This document shows, piece after piece, positions 1 through 6,814 of a stretch of 18,160 nucleotides of DNA. The stretch lies in assembly GCA_900299155.1 (NCBI GenBank), contig OMIS01000090.1:1-18160 (forward strand). The letters run 5' to 3'. The translations under genes and the position numbers were made by a program. The notes under the pieces are model-generated. The model saw nothing but the letters and a program-made list of their open reading frames with translations. It was not told the DNA's origin and did no database searches. Positions within the stretch are counted from its first letter, which is position 1. Every line of letters begins with the position of its first letter. Source of the stretch: a bacterium. Lineage in GTDB: Bacteria > Patescibacteriota > Microgenomatia > UBA1400 > PJMF01.

Positions 1-82
1 AAAGTACTTAGTCGCTTACTTCCTGTCACAAAAACAACCAACAAAAATTGCCAAATTAGCAACACGAAATTTCTATTAACTC
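1..82. repeat. Left arm of 82-bp perfect inverted repeat
   Basis: Bases 1-82 are the exact reverse complement of 18070-18151. The match stops at base 83; on the other side it runs to the window edge, so the repeat may be longer. The arm covers the stop codon and last Ser codon of the PHP gene and then noncoding AT-rich sequence. Inside it are small dyads: AAGTA...TACTT near the outer edge, and TTGC/GCAA around the middle followed, in the transcript direction, by a short T run. In both arms the repeat lies 3' of a transcription unit. Confidence 0.95.
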
Positions 83-714
83 CCTTTACCCACATGTGCT
101 GCACGATGGCCATCTGTATTAGAAAACTGAGCAAGATTGTGCTCACTAGCAAATGCTTTGTTTGCTTGAGAAATTGATCCATAATTCCACAGAAAAACTT
201 GAGTCATCCAGTTGTAGACTTCAATTCCCACTCGATTTCCAGATTCTGGATCAATTCTTTGTAAAAATGTCTGAATATCTTCCAGTGAAAATCCATGAAT
301 TAGTTTAAATCCTGGATGAGGAAAAATACAGACTGCTTGGTTTTCAGCTAATGCACGAGGTGCTACATCTTCAATTGTATGCAATTTTTCTCTGTCATCT
401 TTTGGTTTCTTGGGTACATACCATTGAGAAAAATTTTCTGCTTGATCTCGATCAGGAAAAAGCAGTAGTACATGACCTTGAGTTGTGGAAACTTCTACAC
501 CCAAGATGGCTAGTAACTGATGGTAGTGCTGGACACTTTCAGCAGCTGTCCAAAATTCTTTCCAACCATCAAGTGTATCGTGATCGGTAAGAGCGATAAT
601 AGCAATCTTTTTCTCTAATGCTGCAGTAATTATTTTACTAGGTCTACTAACTCCATCACTATTTCGAGAATGAAAATGAAGGTCTGCTTTATACTGAATA
701 AGTTCTCTTTGCAC
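76..714 (-). CDS. PHP-domain metal-dependent phosphoesterase/hydrolase, possibly 3'-truncated
   Basis: A 212-residue PHP-domain protein, a family of metal-dependent phosphoester hydrolases that includes nucleases and nucleotide phosphatases. The metal ligands are visible: HxH at 13/15 (DLHFHS), D20, TDHD at 44-46, E74 (GVEVS), H133 (FPHPG) and the C-terminal DxH at 201/203. No signal peptide or membrane segment is present, so it should be cytosolic. The start is GTG (complement of 712-714), with only a weak AGAAAG-like ribosome site. The protein ends nine residues after the last metal ligand; family members usually continue for some tens of residues. The final Ser and the stop lie inside the terminal inverted repeat, so the 3' end may have been replaced by recombination or by an assembly join. 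The substrate cannot be told from sequence. Confidence 0.85.
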   Translation of the reverse strand: MQRELIQYKADLHFHSRNSDGVSRPSKIITAALEKKIAIIALTDHDTLDGWKEFWTAAESVQHYHQLLAILGVEVSTTQGHVLLLFPDRDQAENFSQWYVPKKPKDDREKLHTIEDVAPRALAENQAVCIFPHPGFKLIHGFSLEDIQTFLQRIDPESGNRVGIEVYNWMTQVFLWNYGSISQANKAFASEHNLAQFSNTDGHRAAHVGKGS

Positions 715-804
715 ATTTGCTTTCTACAATAAGTAACAAAAATAATTTTAAGGAAAGGATATAGTAATAAAAATTTTTAAATCAACAATATGCAATTGGT
801 AGTA

Positions 805-1200
805 TTACCGTGGTGTAGTTCTTGCTTCGTAATCTTTCACTACCTGCTGACAATACAAATAGCGACCATAGTCAAAGGCGCGCTCTTGCAAGCTTTGCTC
901 ACCTGAGGCTGTACCCACCTGGACTGCTTCACCAAGCACTTTACCCACAGTGCTGCTCAATTCTCCAGTGCGTTCACCCACAGTTTTCAGTTGTTCCGAG
1001 GCATTTTCAGGCAAAGTAGGGACTTCTACTGCTGCGATAGAATCTGTAGGAAGCTGCAGAGCGCCAGCAGTTTGGCGAGTCGGTAAAAAGCGCAACCGTT
1101 CCATGACCACAGGGGGAAGCTGGCGGCCTCCAGTATAGTAGATATATCCTGCACCAATTGCCAAAACGATACCAAGTGCCAGCAGAATACGTACAATCAT
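805..1200 (-). CDS. Small membrane-anchored protein, unknown function
   Basis: 131 residues. It starts with a hydrophobic segment (about residues 3-24, IVRILLALGIVLAIGAGYIY), followed by a mostly polar, Glu/Thr/Ser-rich region with helical propensity. A Tyr/Cys-containing stretch (FDYGRYLYCQQVVKDYEAR) lies near the C-terminus. This looks like an N-terminal membrane anchor or uncleaved signal with a small extracytoplasmic domain. I recognise no family. The ATG at 1200 is supported by an extended -10 element at 1207-1215 that puts +1 on the A of the start codon, so the mRNA is probably leaderless. It is divergent from the small ORF at 1262. Confidence 0.7.
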   Translation of the reverse strand: MIVRILLALGIVLAIGAGYIYYTGGRQLPPVVMERLRFLPTRQTAGALQLPTDSIAAVEVPTLPENASEQLKTVGERTGELSSTVGKVLGEAVQVGTASGEQSLQERAFDYGRYLYCQQVVKDYEARTTPR

Positions 1201-1206
1201 AGCTTT

Positions 1207-1215
1207 ATAGTATCA
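1207..1215 (-). promoter_or_regulatory. Extended -10 promoter, leaderless start of the 131-aa gene
   Basis: On the minus strand this reads TGATACTAT, an extended -10 (TGn plus TACTAT). Counting -7 from its last base gives +1 at 1200, the A of the ATG. No convincing -35 hexamer is visible. Position and motif are seen; use is inferred. Confidence 0.5.
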
Positions 1216-1246
1216 TGCATGCTGATTGTTTTCTGTATGTAAAGAA

Positions 1247-1255
1247 TGTTATGCT
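1247..1255 (+). promoter_or_regulatory. Extended -10 promoter, leaderless start of the 37-aa ORF
   Basis: The sequence TGTTATGCT is an extended -10 (TGn plus TATGCT). Its -7 base is 1255, placing +1 at 1262, the A of the small ORF's ATG. A TTGTTT hexamer 18 bases upstream could serve as a weak -35. It is divergent from the promoter at 1207-1215. Confidence 0.45.
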
Positions 1256-1261
1256 GTAGCA

Positions 1262-1375
1262 ATGTTCAGAACGACCGTAATTCTCAGCGCCTTTATCTTT
1301 TTAATTGTCTTCACCATGGTCTATCTTCTGCAAATGGTGGACATTTTACCGAGTGATTTAAGTAATTTCATGTAA
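1262..1375 (+). CDS. 37-residue single-span membrane peptide (candidate small protein)
   Basis: The ORF encodes a 37-residue peptide beginning MFRTTVILSAFIFLIVFTMV. It has a short basic start (R3), one hydrophobic span of about 20 residues and a short polar tail ending SDLSNFM. It is shorter than the usual gene-calling cutoff. Support for it being real is the extended -10 at 1247-1255, which sets +1 exactly on its ATG, the membrane-protein composition, and a weak TTCA/TGAA hairpin over the stop followed by a seven-T run near 1390. There is no Shine-Dalgarno site, as expected for a leaderless message. It may be a chance ORF; homologues would decide. The following 110 bases up to the permease stop hold only imperfect hairpins. 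Confidence 0.45.
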   Translation: MFRTTVILSAFIFLIVFTMVYLLQMVDILPSDLSNFM

Positions 1376-1486
1376 CTTGAAGTTTTGATTTTTTTCGTTT
1401 CTGAAAAGTGCGTCGTTTGCGCCAAATCAGCTCCATGGCACGTTTTAATGTCAGGTATCAATTGTTGTATCTGACGTGGCTCTGGC

Positions 1487-2692
1487 TTATTCGTAGCGGA
1501 GCGCTTCAATTGGAGAAAGGTTTGCAGCACGTCGTGCTGGTGCTGCGCCAAAAATTAATCCCACTACAGTCGAGACGCCCAGTGCCAGTCCCACCGCAGA
1601 TGGGGTAACTTCAGCTGGGATAAATGATTGCAAGGCGAGTGTGCCCAAGAAAGCGATCGTCAATCCAATCCCACCTCCAATAACGGAAAGTACCGCTGCT
1701 TCAATGAGAAACTGGAACATAATTAAGTTGGGCGTAGCGCCCAGTGCTTTACGCAGCCCGATTTCACGGGTCCGTTCGGTAACAGAAACGAGCATGATAT
1801 TCATAATGCCAATGCCCCCCACGAGTAGAGAAATGCCAGCGATTCCACCAAGTGCCGCCGTAATGATCCCTAATATTTGATTGATTGTGTCTAGAATTTC
1901 TGATTGATTAACCACAGAAAACTCATCTTTTTTGAGTCTCTTCTGCAATTCTTGTTCAATATTTTTGGTGTGCTCAGCCACCCGTTCCGTAGTCTTGGTT
2001 TTTACAATAATACGAACAATTGAAGAGGTGTCATATTTTTTGAAAAATGCCTTGAGGGGAATATAGACATAGGTGTCAAAAGATGGCCCACCAAAGCCAC
2101 TACCTTTTTTCTTGGCTACACCAATCACTGTATATGTTTGTAAGCCCAGCTTAACGGTTTTGCCAATTGGGTCTACTTTGCCAAATAACTTAGTGGCCAC
2201 TTCATAACCAAGTACAACCACTTGTGCGCCATCCTTTTCTGCTTTTTCATCAAAAAAACCACCACGCTCTACAGGAATATTAAATGCAGTATCTAGATTG
2301 TGCGTAGTGCCCAACACCGTTACTGTTTTTGAAGCTTGTTGAAATGAGATGGTATCTGATTGCAAATTAAAGGGAGCTACTTCACTGACATCCTCACGCA
2401 TCCGCTCCAGTGTGCCCACATCGGTCATCTTGAGCTTGGAGTTGGCTAGGGCTGATGCAGTACGCTCCTGACTAATTCCTCCGTTATCACCAAAAATATC
2501 ACCGGGGAAAACAAGCAGCGTATTTGCCCCAAGATTATTAAATTCCTTAGTGACATAGTTGGAAAGACCTGTGCCGATCGAGGTCAAAAGCACCACAGAA
2601 CTCACCCCAATAATAATGCCGAGTGTGGTCAAAAACGTCCGCACTTTATTGGTGAGGATAGCTTTAATTGCAATTAAAAATATGTCTTTCAT
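1487..2692 (-). CDS. MacB/FtsX-type ABC transporter permease
   Basis: 401 residues, the membrane subunit of a MacAB-like exporter. The N-terminal span (about 18-40, in the conserved NKVRTFLTTLGIIIGVSSVV) is followed by a large extracytoplasmic MacB-PCD domain (about 45-260). Then come three C-terminal spans of the FtsX domain with the conserved coupling segment VTERTREIGLRKALGATP and the terminal AARLSPIEALR-like motif (ANLSPIEALRYE). The length fits stand-alone permeases whose ATPase is a separate gene. It begins 29 bases after the ATPase gene stop in the same direction, so the three genes form one operon. In a single-membrane cell the system would export or release peptides, lipoproteins or small molecules by a mechanotransmission-like mechanism; the substrate is unknown. 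Confidence 0.92.
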   Translation of the reverse strand: MKDIFLIAIKAILTNKVRTFLTTLGIIIGVSSVVLLTSIGTGLSNYVTKEFNNLGANTLLVFPGDIFGDNGGISQERTASALANSKLKMTDVGTLERMREDVSEVAPFNLQSDTISFQQASKTVTVLGTTHNLDTAFNIPVERGGFFDEKAEKDGAQVVVLGYEVATKLFGKVDPIGKTVKLGLQTYTVIGVAKKKGSGFGGPSFDTYVYIPLKAFFKKYDTSSIVRIIVKTKTTERVAEHTKNIEQELQKRLKKDEFSVVNQSEILDTINQILGIITAALGGIAGISLLVGGIGIMNIMLVSVTERTREIGLRKALGATPNLIMFQFLIEAAVLSVIGGGIGLTIAFLGTLALQSFIPAEVTPSAVGLALGVSTVVGLIFGAAPARRAANLSPIEALRYE

Positions 2693-2721
2693 TATTCTTG
2701 TATGTTGTATCCCATTTACTG

Positions 2722-3444
2722 TTACTCTCCAGTTTGCATGGGCAAGTTCTTTTTGTACTTGGCATATTTATTTTTGCCATCGCTGACAACCTTACCATCG
2801 CGAAAAACAACCAGCCGCTGGGCTATCGCTGCTACATCTTCCTCATGTGTCACCATAATAATGGTGCGGTTTTCATTATGTAGTTCTTGTAAAAAGCGTT
2901 TAATATCTTCGCCAGATTTAGTATCTAAGTTGCCAGTAGGTTCATCTGCAAAAATGATGGTGGGATCATTAATCAGTGCCCGAGCAATCGCTACCCGCTG
3001 CTGTTGTCCACCAGAAAGTTGTGCAGGGGTGTTCTGTAACCGGTCTCCCAACCCAACTTTTTCTAACATTTTTTTTGCACGCTCTCGGCGTTCATTTTCT
3101 GGAATTTTTGCATAGACGAGCGGGAGTGCAACATTATCAAGGGCAGAGGTGCGAGGAAGGAGATTGAACTGTTGAAATACAAAACCAATCTCTTTATTGC
3201 GCAGTCGTGCACGTTCCACTTCGTTGTATAAGGTGACATCTTTTTCTCTGAGTAAAATCTTACCACTGCTTGGTTGTGCCAACATACTCGCAACCTGTAA
3301 AAACGTCGATTTCCCACTACCTGAATGGCCCATGATGGCCACAAACTCACCTGCATTAACTTTCAGATTTACGCCATCCAATGCACGGATGATAGTGTCA
3401 CCCATCTGATAGTGTTTGGAAACATTCTCTAGTTCAAGAATCAT
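2722..3444 (-). CDS. ABC transporter ATPase, LolD/MacB family
   Basis: 240 residues with all motifs of an active ABC ATPase: Walker A GHSGSGKST (39-47), Q-loop Gln91, signature LSGGQQQR (143-150), Walker B IIFADE (163-168) followed by PTGNLD, and switch His200 (VTHEE). The sequence type is that of LolD/MacB/FtsE ATPases that power MacB-like permeases. Its ATG overlaps the TGA stop of the upstream adaptor gene by four bases (ATGA), indicating translational coupling; the permease follows 29 bases later. It is a cytosolic dimer that hydrolyses ATP to drive the permease. Family assignment is firm, the transported substrate is not. Confidence 0.95.
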   Translation of the reverse strand: MILELENVSKHYQMGDTIIRALDGVNLKVNAGEFVAIMGHSGSGKSTFLQVASMLAQPSSGKILLREKDVTLYNEVERARLRNKEIGFVFQQFNLLPRTSALDNVALPLVYAKIPENERRERAKKMLEKVGLGDRLQNTPAQLSGGQQQRVAIARALINDPTIIFADEPTGNLDTKSGEDIKRFLQELHNENRTIIMVTHEEDVAAIAQRLVVFRDGKVVSDGKNKYAKYKKNLPMQTGE

Positions 3445-4487
3445 GACGGATTTTCTGGTGAAAGCACTTCGTCTTGCTCTTTGAGACCAGAGATCACTTC
3501 CACCCGTTCATCTGTTTCTAGTCCCACTTGAATTTCGCGCTCTGCATAGGTTTTTTCACCAGTTCGTACGTCTACATAGGTCTTGCCATCACGCTGCCGA
3601 GTTGCGATCAATGGAATTGTGATGACATCTTGTTTTGATTCAAGTTCAATTGAAACATCTCCATTCATGCCAAGTCGGATCATATTGCTGCTTTGGTTTG
3701 GTGACAGTGCAAAGGTCACTTCAAAAACAGTGCCACTTTCTCCTTGCTTACTTGAGTAAGAGATTGACTTGACGGTACTTTGGAGTATTTCCTGAGGAAA
3801 CGCATCAAGAGTAAGTTTTGCAGCTTGTCCTATCTGAACCTTTGAAATGTCAGCTTCATCCACTTCAGCCACAAACTCTAAGGTTTCTGGATTCACTATC
3901 TCAAAATAATCTGACGCACTTAAAACGATGCCAGGTGTAGTGGCTGGAGCATTGGTGATAATGCCAGGGAAAGGAGCAGAGAGAACAGTATTACGAATGG
4001 CAATATCTCTAATCTCAACATCTAAAACTTCATTATTTAAGTCCCACTGGGCTTTATCACTTTGTCTGATTTCGCGCTCTGCTAAGGTCCTGTCTTGAGT
4101 ATCATCGAGCCTTTGTTCCCAGTCCCAGCGCTGCTTCATGTAGTTGTTAAGATCTTGTTGGAGTTGTTTTTGTAAGGTAGCTTGGTCAATGACTGCGATA
4201 GTTTGCCACTTTTTAACCGTATCACCTTTTTTAACATTTACTCTTACAAGCTTACCGCCTGCTGCGAATCTAAGACGAGCTTTTTCTCTAGCATCAACAA
4301 CGCCTGAAATATCAAGTGTTTTCGTAATACCTTCTCGTCTCGGTTGGATAAATATCAGTTGCTTATCTTGAGCTTTTGCTTGTGAATACCACCAAAAACC
4401 ACCTCCTAGAGCGAGTACTACGAGAACCGTAAGTAAGAGCCAGTTTTGTTTGGTGACTTTTAGTGCACTAGAAAGAAAGGACGACAT
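3441..4487 (-). CDS. HlyD/MacA-type membrane-fusion adaptor protein
   Basis: 348 residues. An N-terminal span (about 15-36) anchors it outside the membrane. It continues with a split lipoyl/barrel-sandwich domain (about 60-95, with GGKLVRVNVKKGDTVKKWQ), a short coiled-coil hairpin rich in Gln, Asp and Arg (about 97-160), the second lipoyl half (APFPGIITNAP), a beta-barrel (FVAEVDEADISKVQIGQ) and a C-terminal domain ending in EVISGLKEQDEVLSPENPS. The hairpin is much shorter than in adaptors that reach an outer-membrane channel, which suits a monoderm. It is the first gene of the export operon. The extended -10 at 4498-4506 predicts a leader of only about four bases. Confidence 0.9.
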   Translation of the reverse strand: MSSFLSSALKVTKQNWLLLTVLVVLALGGGFWWYSQAKAQDKQLIFIQPRREGITKTLDISGVVDAREKARLRFAAGGKLVRVNVKKGDTVKKWQTIAVIDQATLQKQLQQDLNNYMKQRWDWEQRLDDTQDRTLAEREIRQSDKAQWDLNNEVLDVEIRDIAIRNTVLSAPFPGIITNAPATTPGIVLSASDYFEIVNPETLEFVAEVDEADISKVQIGQAAKLTLDAFPQEILQSTVKSISYSSKQGESGTVFEVTFALSPNQSSNMIRLGMNGDVSIELESKQDVITIPLIATRQRDGKTYVDVRTGEKTYAEREIQVGLETDERVEVISGLKEQDEVLSPENPS

Positions 4488-4497
4488 AGATTACATC

Positions 4498-4506
4498 ATC
4501 ATAGCA
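4498..4506 (-). promoter_or_regulatory. Extended -10 promoter of the export operon
   Basis: On the minus strand TGCTATGAT forms an extended -10. It predicts +1 near 4491, four bases before the adaptor ATG, so the transcript is nearly leaderless. No Shine-Dalgarno sequence precedes the ATG. No good -35 is visible. Confidence 0.4.
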
Positions 4507-4555
4507 CCCACAATGGGTAAGAGAAAAGGGTATATAAATGGCGCTGGTCTCAGGT

Positions 4556-4561
4556 TATAAT
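4556..4561 (+). promoter_or_regulatory. Candidate -10 box for tRNA-Ile
   Basis: A consensus TATAAT lies 72 bases upstream of the tRNA gene, with predicted +1 near 4568. No TTGACA-like hexamer lies at the proper distance, so this is a -10-only prediction. Confidence 0.4.
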
Positions 4562-4632
4562 GTACGCGCGCTTGCAATGATGTTAGTGGTAGCTAGGCAT
4601 CTAGATACACTAGTTATTCTTAAGCCATGTAT

Positions 4633-4706
4633 GCGCGTATAGCTCAATTGGTTAGAGCACCGAGCTTATACCTCGGGGGTTCTAGGTTCGAGTCCTAGTA
4701 TGCGCA
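4633..4706 (+). tRNA. tRNA-Ile, anticodon UAU
   Basis: A complete 74-base cloverleaf. Acceptor GCGCGTA pairs with TATGCGC (one G-U), the D arm is GCTC/GAGC with the TTGG loop, the anticodon stem is CCGAG/CTCGG, and the T arm CTAGG/CCTAG carries TTCGAGT. The seven-base anticodon loop CTTATAC puts TAT at 34-36, reading AUA (Ile). The discriminator is A; the next bases are CCG, so CCA is not encoded. It stands alone on the plus strand between two minus-strand operons, with a terminator ten bases downstream. Bacteria normally read AUA with a CAU anticodon modified by TilS, so a genomic UAU is uncommon. Confidence 0.95.
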
Positions 4707-4715
4707 CCGCACAAC

Positions 4716-4751
4716 AAAAAACCCTCACTTTTGATGAGGGCTTTTAATTTT
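4716..4751. terminator. Bidirectional intrinsic terminator
   Basis: The stem CCCTCA/TGAGGG (4722-4727 with 4735-4740) has a seven-base loop. It is flanked by CTTTT on the plus strand and by a six-A run on the other side, which is a U run for the minus strand. It can end both the tRNA-Ile transcript and the convergent surface-protein operon. Confidence 0.85.
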
Positions 4752-4780
4752 CACGAAAAAGTAATTTCAGTTCACAGGTA

Positions 4781-6805
4781 CTAAAGCAGGAGTAGTAATA
4801 CTGCACCCACACCCATTGTTACAAGTCCTGCTTTGAGCCAGTTGCCCCAATCTTCAGGACCAGTTTTTGGTAGTTCTTTTGGTGGTACTGGTTGTTGTGG
4901 AGCTGGAGTGCGTTGAACCACTGGTGCAGTACAGGTAGTAGAAGTTACATTGGTATCTAGTCTGCATCGGCCACCATCAGTTGTTTGGTAACAGACGTGA
5001 GCTGAGTTAGAACAATCTGCGTTACTTGTACAGCGAGCGTTACAACCCACAGTTGGTGTTGGCGTTGGAGTACTCACTGTTGTTGTAGGAGTCGGAGTAG
5101 GGGTTGGTGTACTCGTTGTGGTAGTGCATGAAGCTGAAGCGGTATTGCTTGATAAGCGACAGCGTTTGCCTTCAGAAGTATTTGCACAAGAATAATTAGA
5201 ATTATATGTCTTGCACTGTTCATCTCTGTCACAGGTATGATCGCAGCCATATGATGGAATGGTAAAGTTAGAACTACAGACAGAAGGTGTGGCTGAACTA
5301 CCTGCTGTGGAAACACTCACGGTGTTGGTAACTTGATTAAAGTAACCAGATTTTACTTTTACTTTAATCTCAGCGGTTTTATCACCTTGGAAAGCGTCAT
5401 ATGATGCTACATATTTACCATTCTCAAGTTTGAACACCCCTGGATCTAATACCTCTAGGGCAGCAGGAACGGTATCTGTAATGGTGACCTTACCTGTCGT
5501 GGTTCGCTCTGCCTTAAGTAGAATTCTGTAGTAGAACTCAGTGTTCTGATCTAAGGTACTATTATCAGAAATCAGGGTAGAAGCAGCATCCTTATTTGCA
5601 CTCAATGGAGCATTGTGCATTTGTTTGTTAATACACTGAGCAACACCATCTGGCTTAACCTCAATTGTGTGTTTGCAACTCTTATCTGGTGTATTTGTCC
5701 CAGTTGTAACTTCAACTGTATTATTAAAGCTACCTGGAGCGACATCAGCAGCCAGCTTGACTCTAAAGATTATTTCAGCAACTTCTGGTTTACCTTCACT
5801 TGCAGTATCCCCAAACGTGTCTGGCATGATTTTTGTCACTACACTTCTGCCATTTTCCAGTTTTCCGGTAATTCCAGCAGTATTTCTACTATCACCTTCC
5901 ACTAGCGTGAGTCCAGCAGGAAGCGTGTCCTTAACTGTAACTGCTTGATCAATTTTGCCAGTAGCTTGGATTTTAATTGAATAGTAAAACTCACTACCGC
6001 GTACGACAGTATCACCACTACCAATCACAGAAACTTTGTTTGCAGCGTCAACTGTGTAGGCGGTTTTTTCTTGACAACTTGCCACACCAGTCGGAGATGT
6101 TTTAAGGGTAATCGTACATTTATTGGTACTAGGTTGGCCATTTCCTATATCAGTCATAGAAACTGTATTAGTGAAGCTAAATGGCTGTACTTTTGAAGCG
6201 ACCTTAACACGATATTTCGCAGTTTTTGTAGTAGCTGCAGTAAAAGCTGGGAATGTGATTGTTAGGGTACCACTTGCCTCACTTATAGTAGCTTCACTGG
6301 TAGGTTGGTTCTGTGTTTCGTAAGTAGTGTTTGCGTCTAATTTATCTGACAGTTTAACTTGTCCTGCGGTAGCTGCTCCTGCAGTGACTGGAATATGATA
6401 TTCGATAATGCTACCAGGAGCGACAGCCGCATTGGCGTCTAGCTTTTGCAGAGTTCCATCTGCTTTAACTAAGTATGCTTCTTTTGTGCCACATTGAGCG
6501 GTGCCCTGTGGGGTATCTTCACCTACAGTAAAAGTCAATGTACATGCTGCTGGTGTATCATTAGCTGCTTTTGGTCTTGAAGCAGGTGCATTTGGAGCGA
6601 CAGGTCCTTGTGCGATTCTTTGTTGTTGTGAAACTAAAACTCCAGCAACACCAACCACTAAAAAGAGGACTGCTGCTAATGCTCCACCAATTACTTTTAA
6701 ATTCTTCTTTGTAGAGCGAGTATGTAAAGAACTACTAGAACCAGTAGTCTGAGCTATTGGCTCTTTAGAGTATTGTGCTTGTGGTTCGGTTATTTTCTTT
6801 AACAT
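4781..6805 (-). CDS. Surface protein with DUF11-like repeats, Cys-rich modules and LPKTG sorting signal
   Basis: 674 residues. A 36-residue cytosolic start with Lys is followed by a membrane span (37-58) and a Gln-rich stretch (SQQQRIAQ). Three DUF11-like beta domains follow (about 100-235, 236-380, 385-510), each with KxxDTLPAGL- or TITDTVPAAL-like and NTVSV-like strands and a Cys pair. Then come two copies of a six-Cys module (C521/525/531/540/549/560 and C588/592/598/605/614/625; each has RCRL), separated by a Thr-Pro linker. The end is LPKTG (645-649) plus a hydrophobic tail reaching the last residue without the usual basic end. It is probably a cell-surface adhesin or structural protein attached by a sortase; no sortase is in the window. 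It starts nine bases after the partner gene stop, so both are in one operon. The stop is TAG. Confidence 0.85.
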   Translation of the reverse strand: MLKKITEPQAQYSKEPIAQTTGSSSSLHTRSTKKNLKVIGGALAAVLFLVVGVAGVLVSQQQRIAQGPVAPNAPASRPKAANDTPAACTLTFTVGEDTPQGTAQCGTKEAYLVKADGTLQKLDANAAVAPGSIIEYHIPVTAGAATAGQVKLSDKLDANTTYETQNQPTSEATISEASGTLTITFPAFTAATTKTAKYRVKVASKVQPFSFTNTVSMTDIGNGQPSTNKCTITLKTSPTGVASCQEKTAYTVDAANKVSVIGSGDTVVRGSEFYYSIKIQATGKIDQAVTVKDTLPAGLTLVEGDSRNTAGITGKLENGRSVVTKIMPDTFGDTASEGKPEVAEIIFRVKLAADVAPGSFNNTVEVTTGTNTPDKSCKHTIEVKPDGVAQCINKQMHNAPLSANKDAASTLISDNSTLDQNTEFYYRILLKAERTTTGKVTITDTVPAALEVLDPGVFKLENGKYVASYDAFQGDKTAEIKVKVKSGYFNQVTNTVSVSTAGSSATPSVCSSNFTIPSYGCDHTCDRDEQCKTYNSNYSCANTSEGKRCRLSSNTASASCTTTTSTPTPTPTPTTTVSTPTPTPTVGCNARCTSNADCSNSAHVCYQTTDGGRCRLDTNVTSTTCTAPVVQRTPAPQQPVPPKELPKTGPEDWGNWLKAGLVTMGVGAVLLLLL

Positions 6806-6814
6806 AGTATGCGG

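Noticed and set aside
1321..1608. Short frames over the permease 3' end and its downstream gap
   Set aside because: They overlap the clear permease gene or noncoding hairpins and have no ribosome site or promoter.
5040..5110. Short tandem repeat array
   Set aside because: It is the Thr-Pro linker coding sequence of the surface protein, not an independent repeat or CRISPR.
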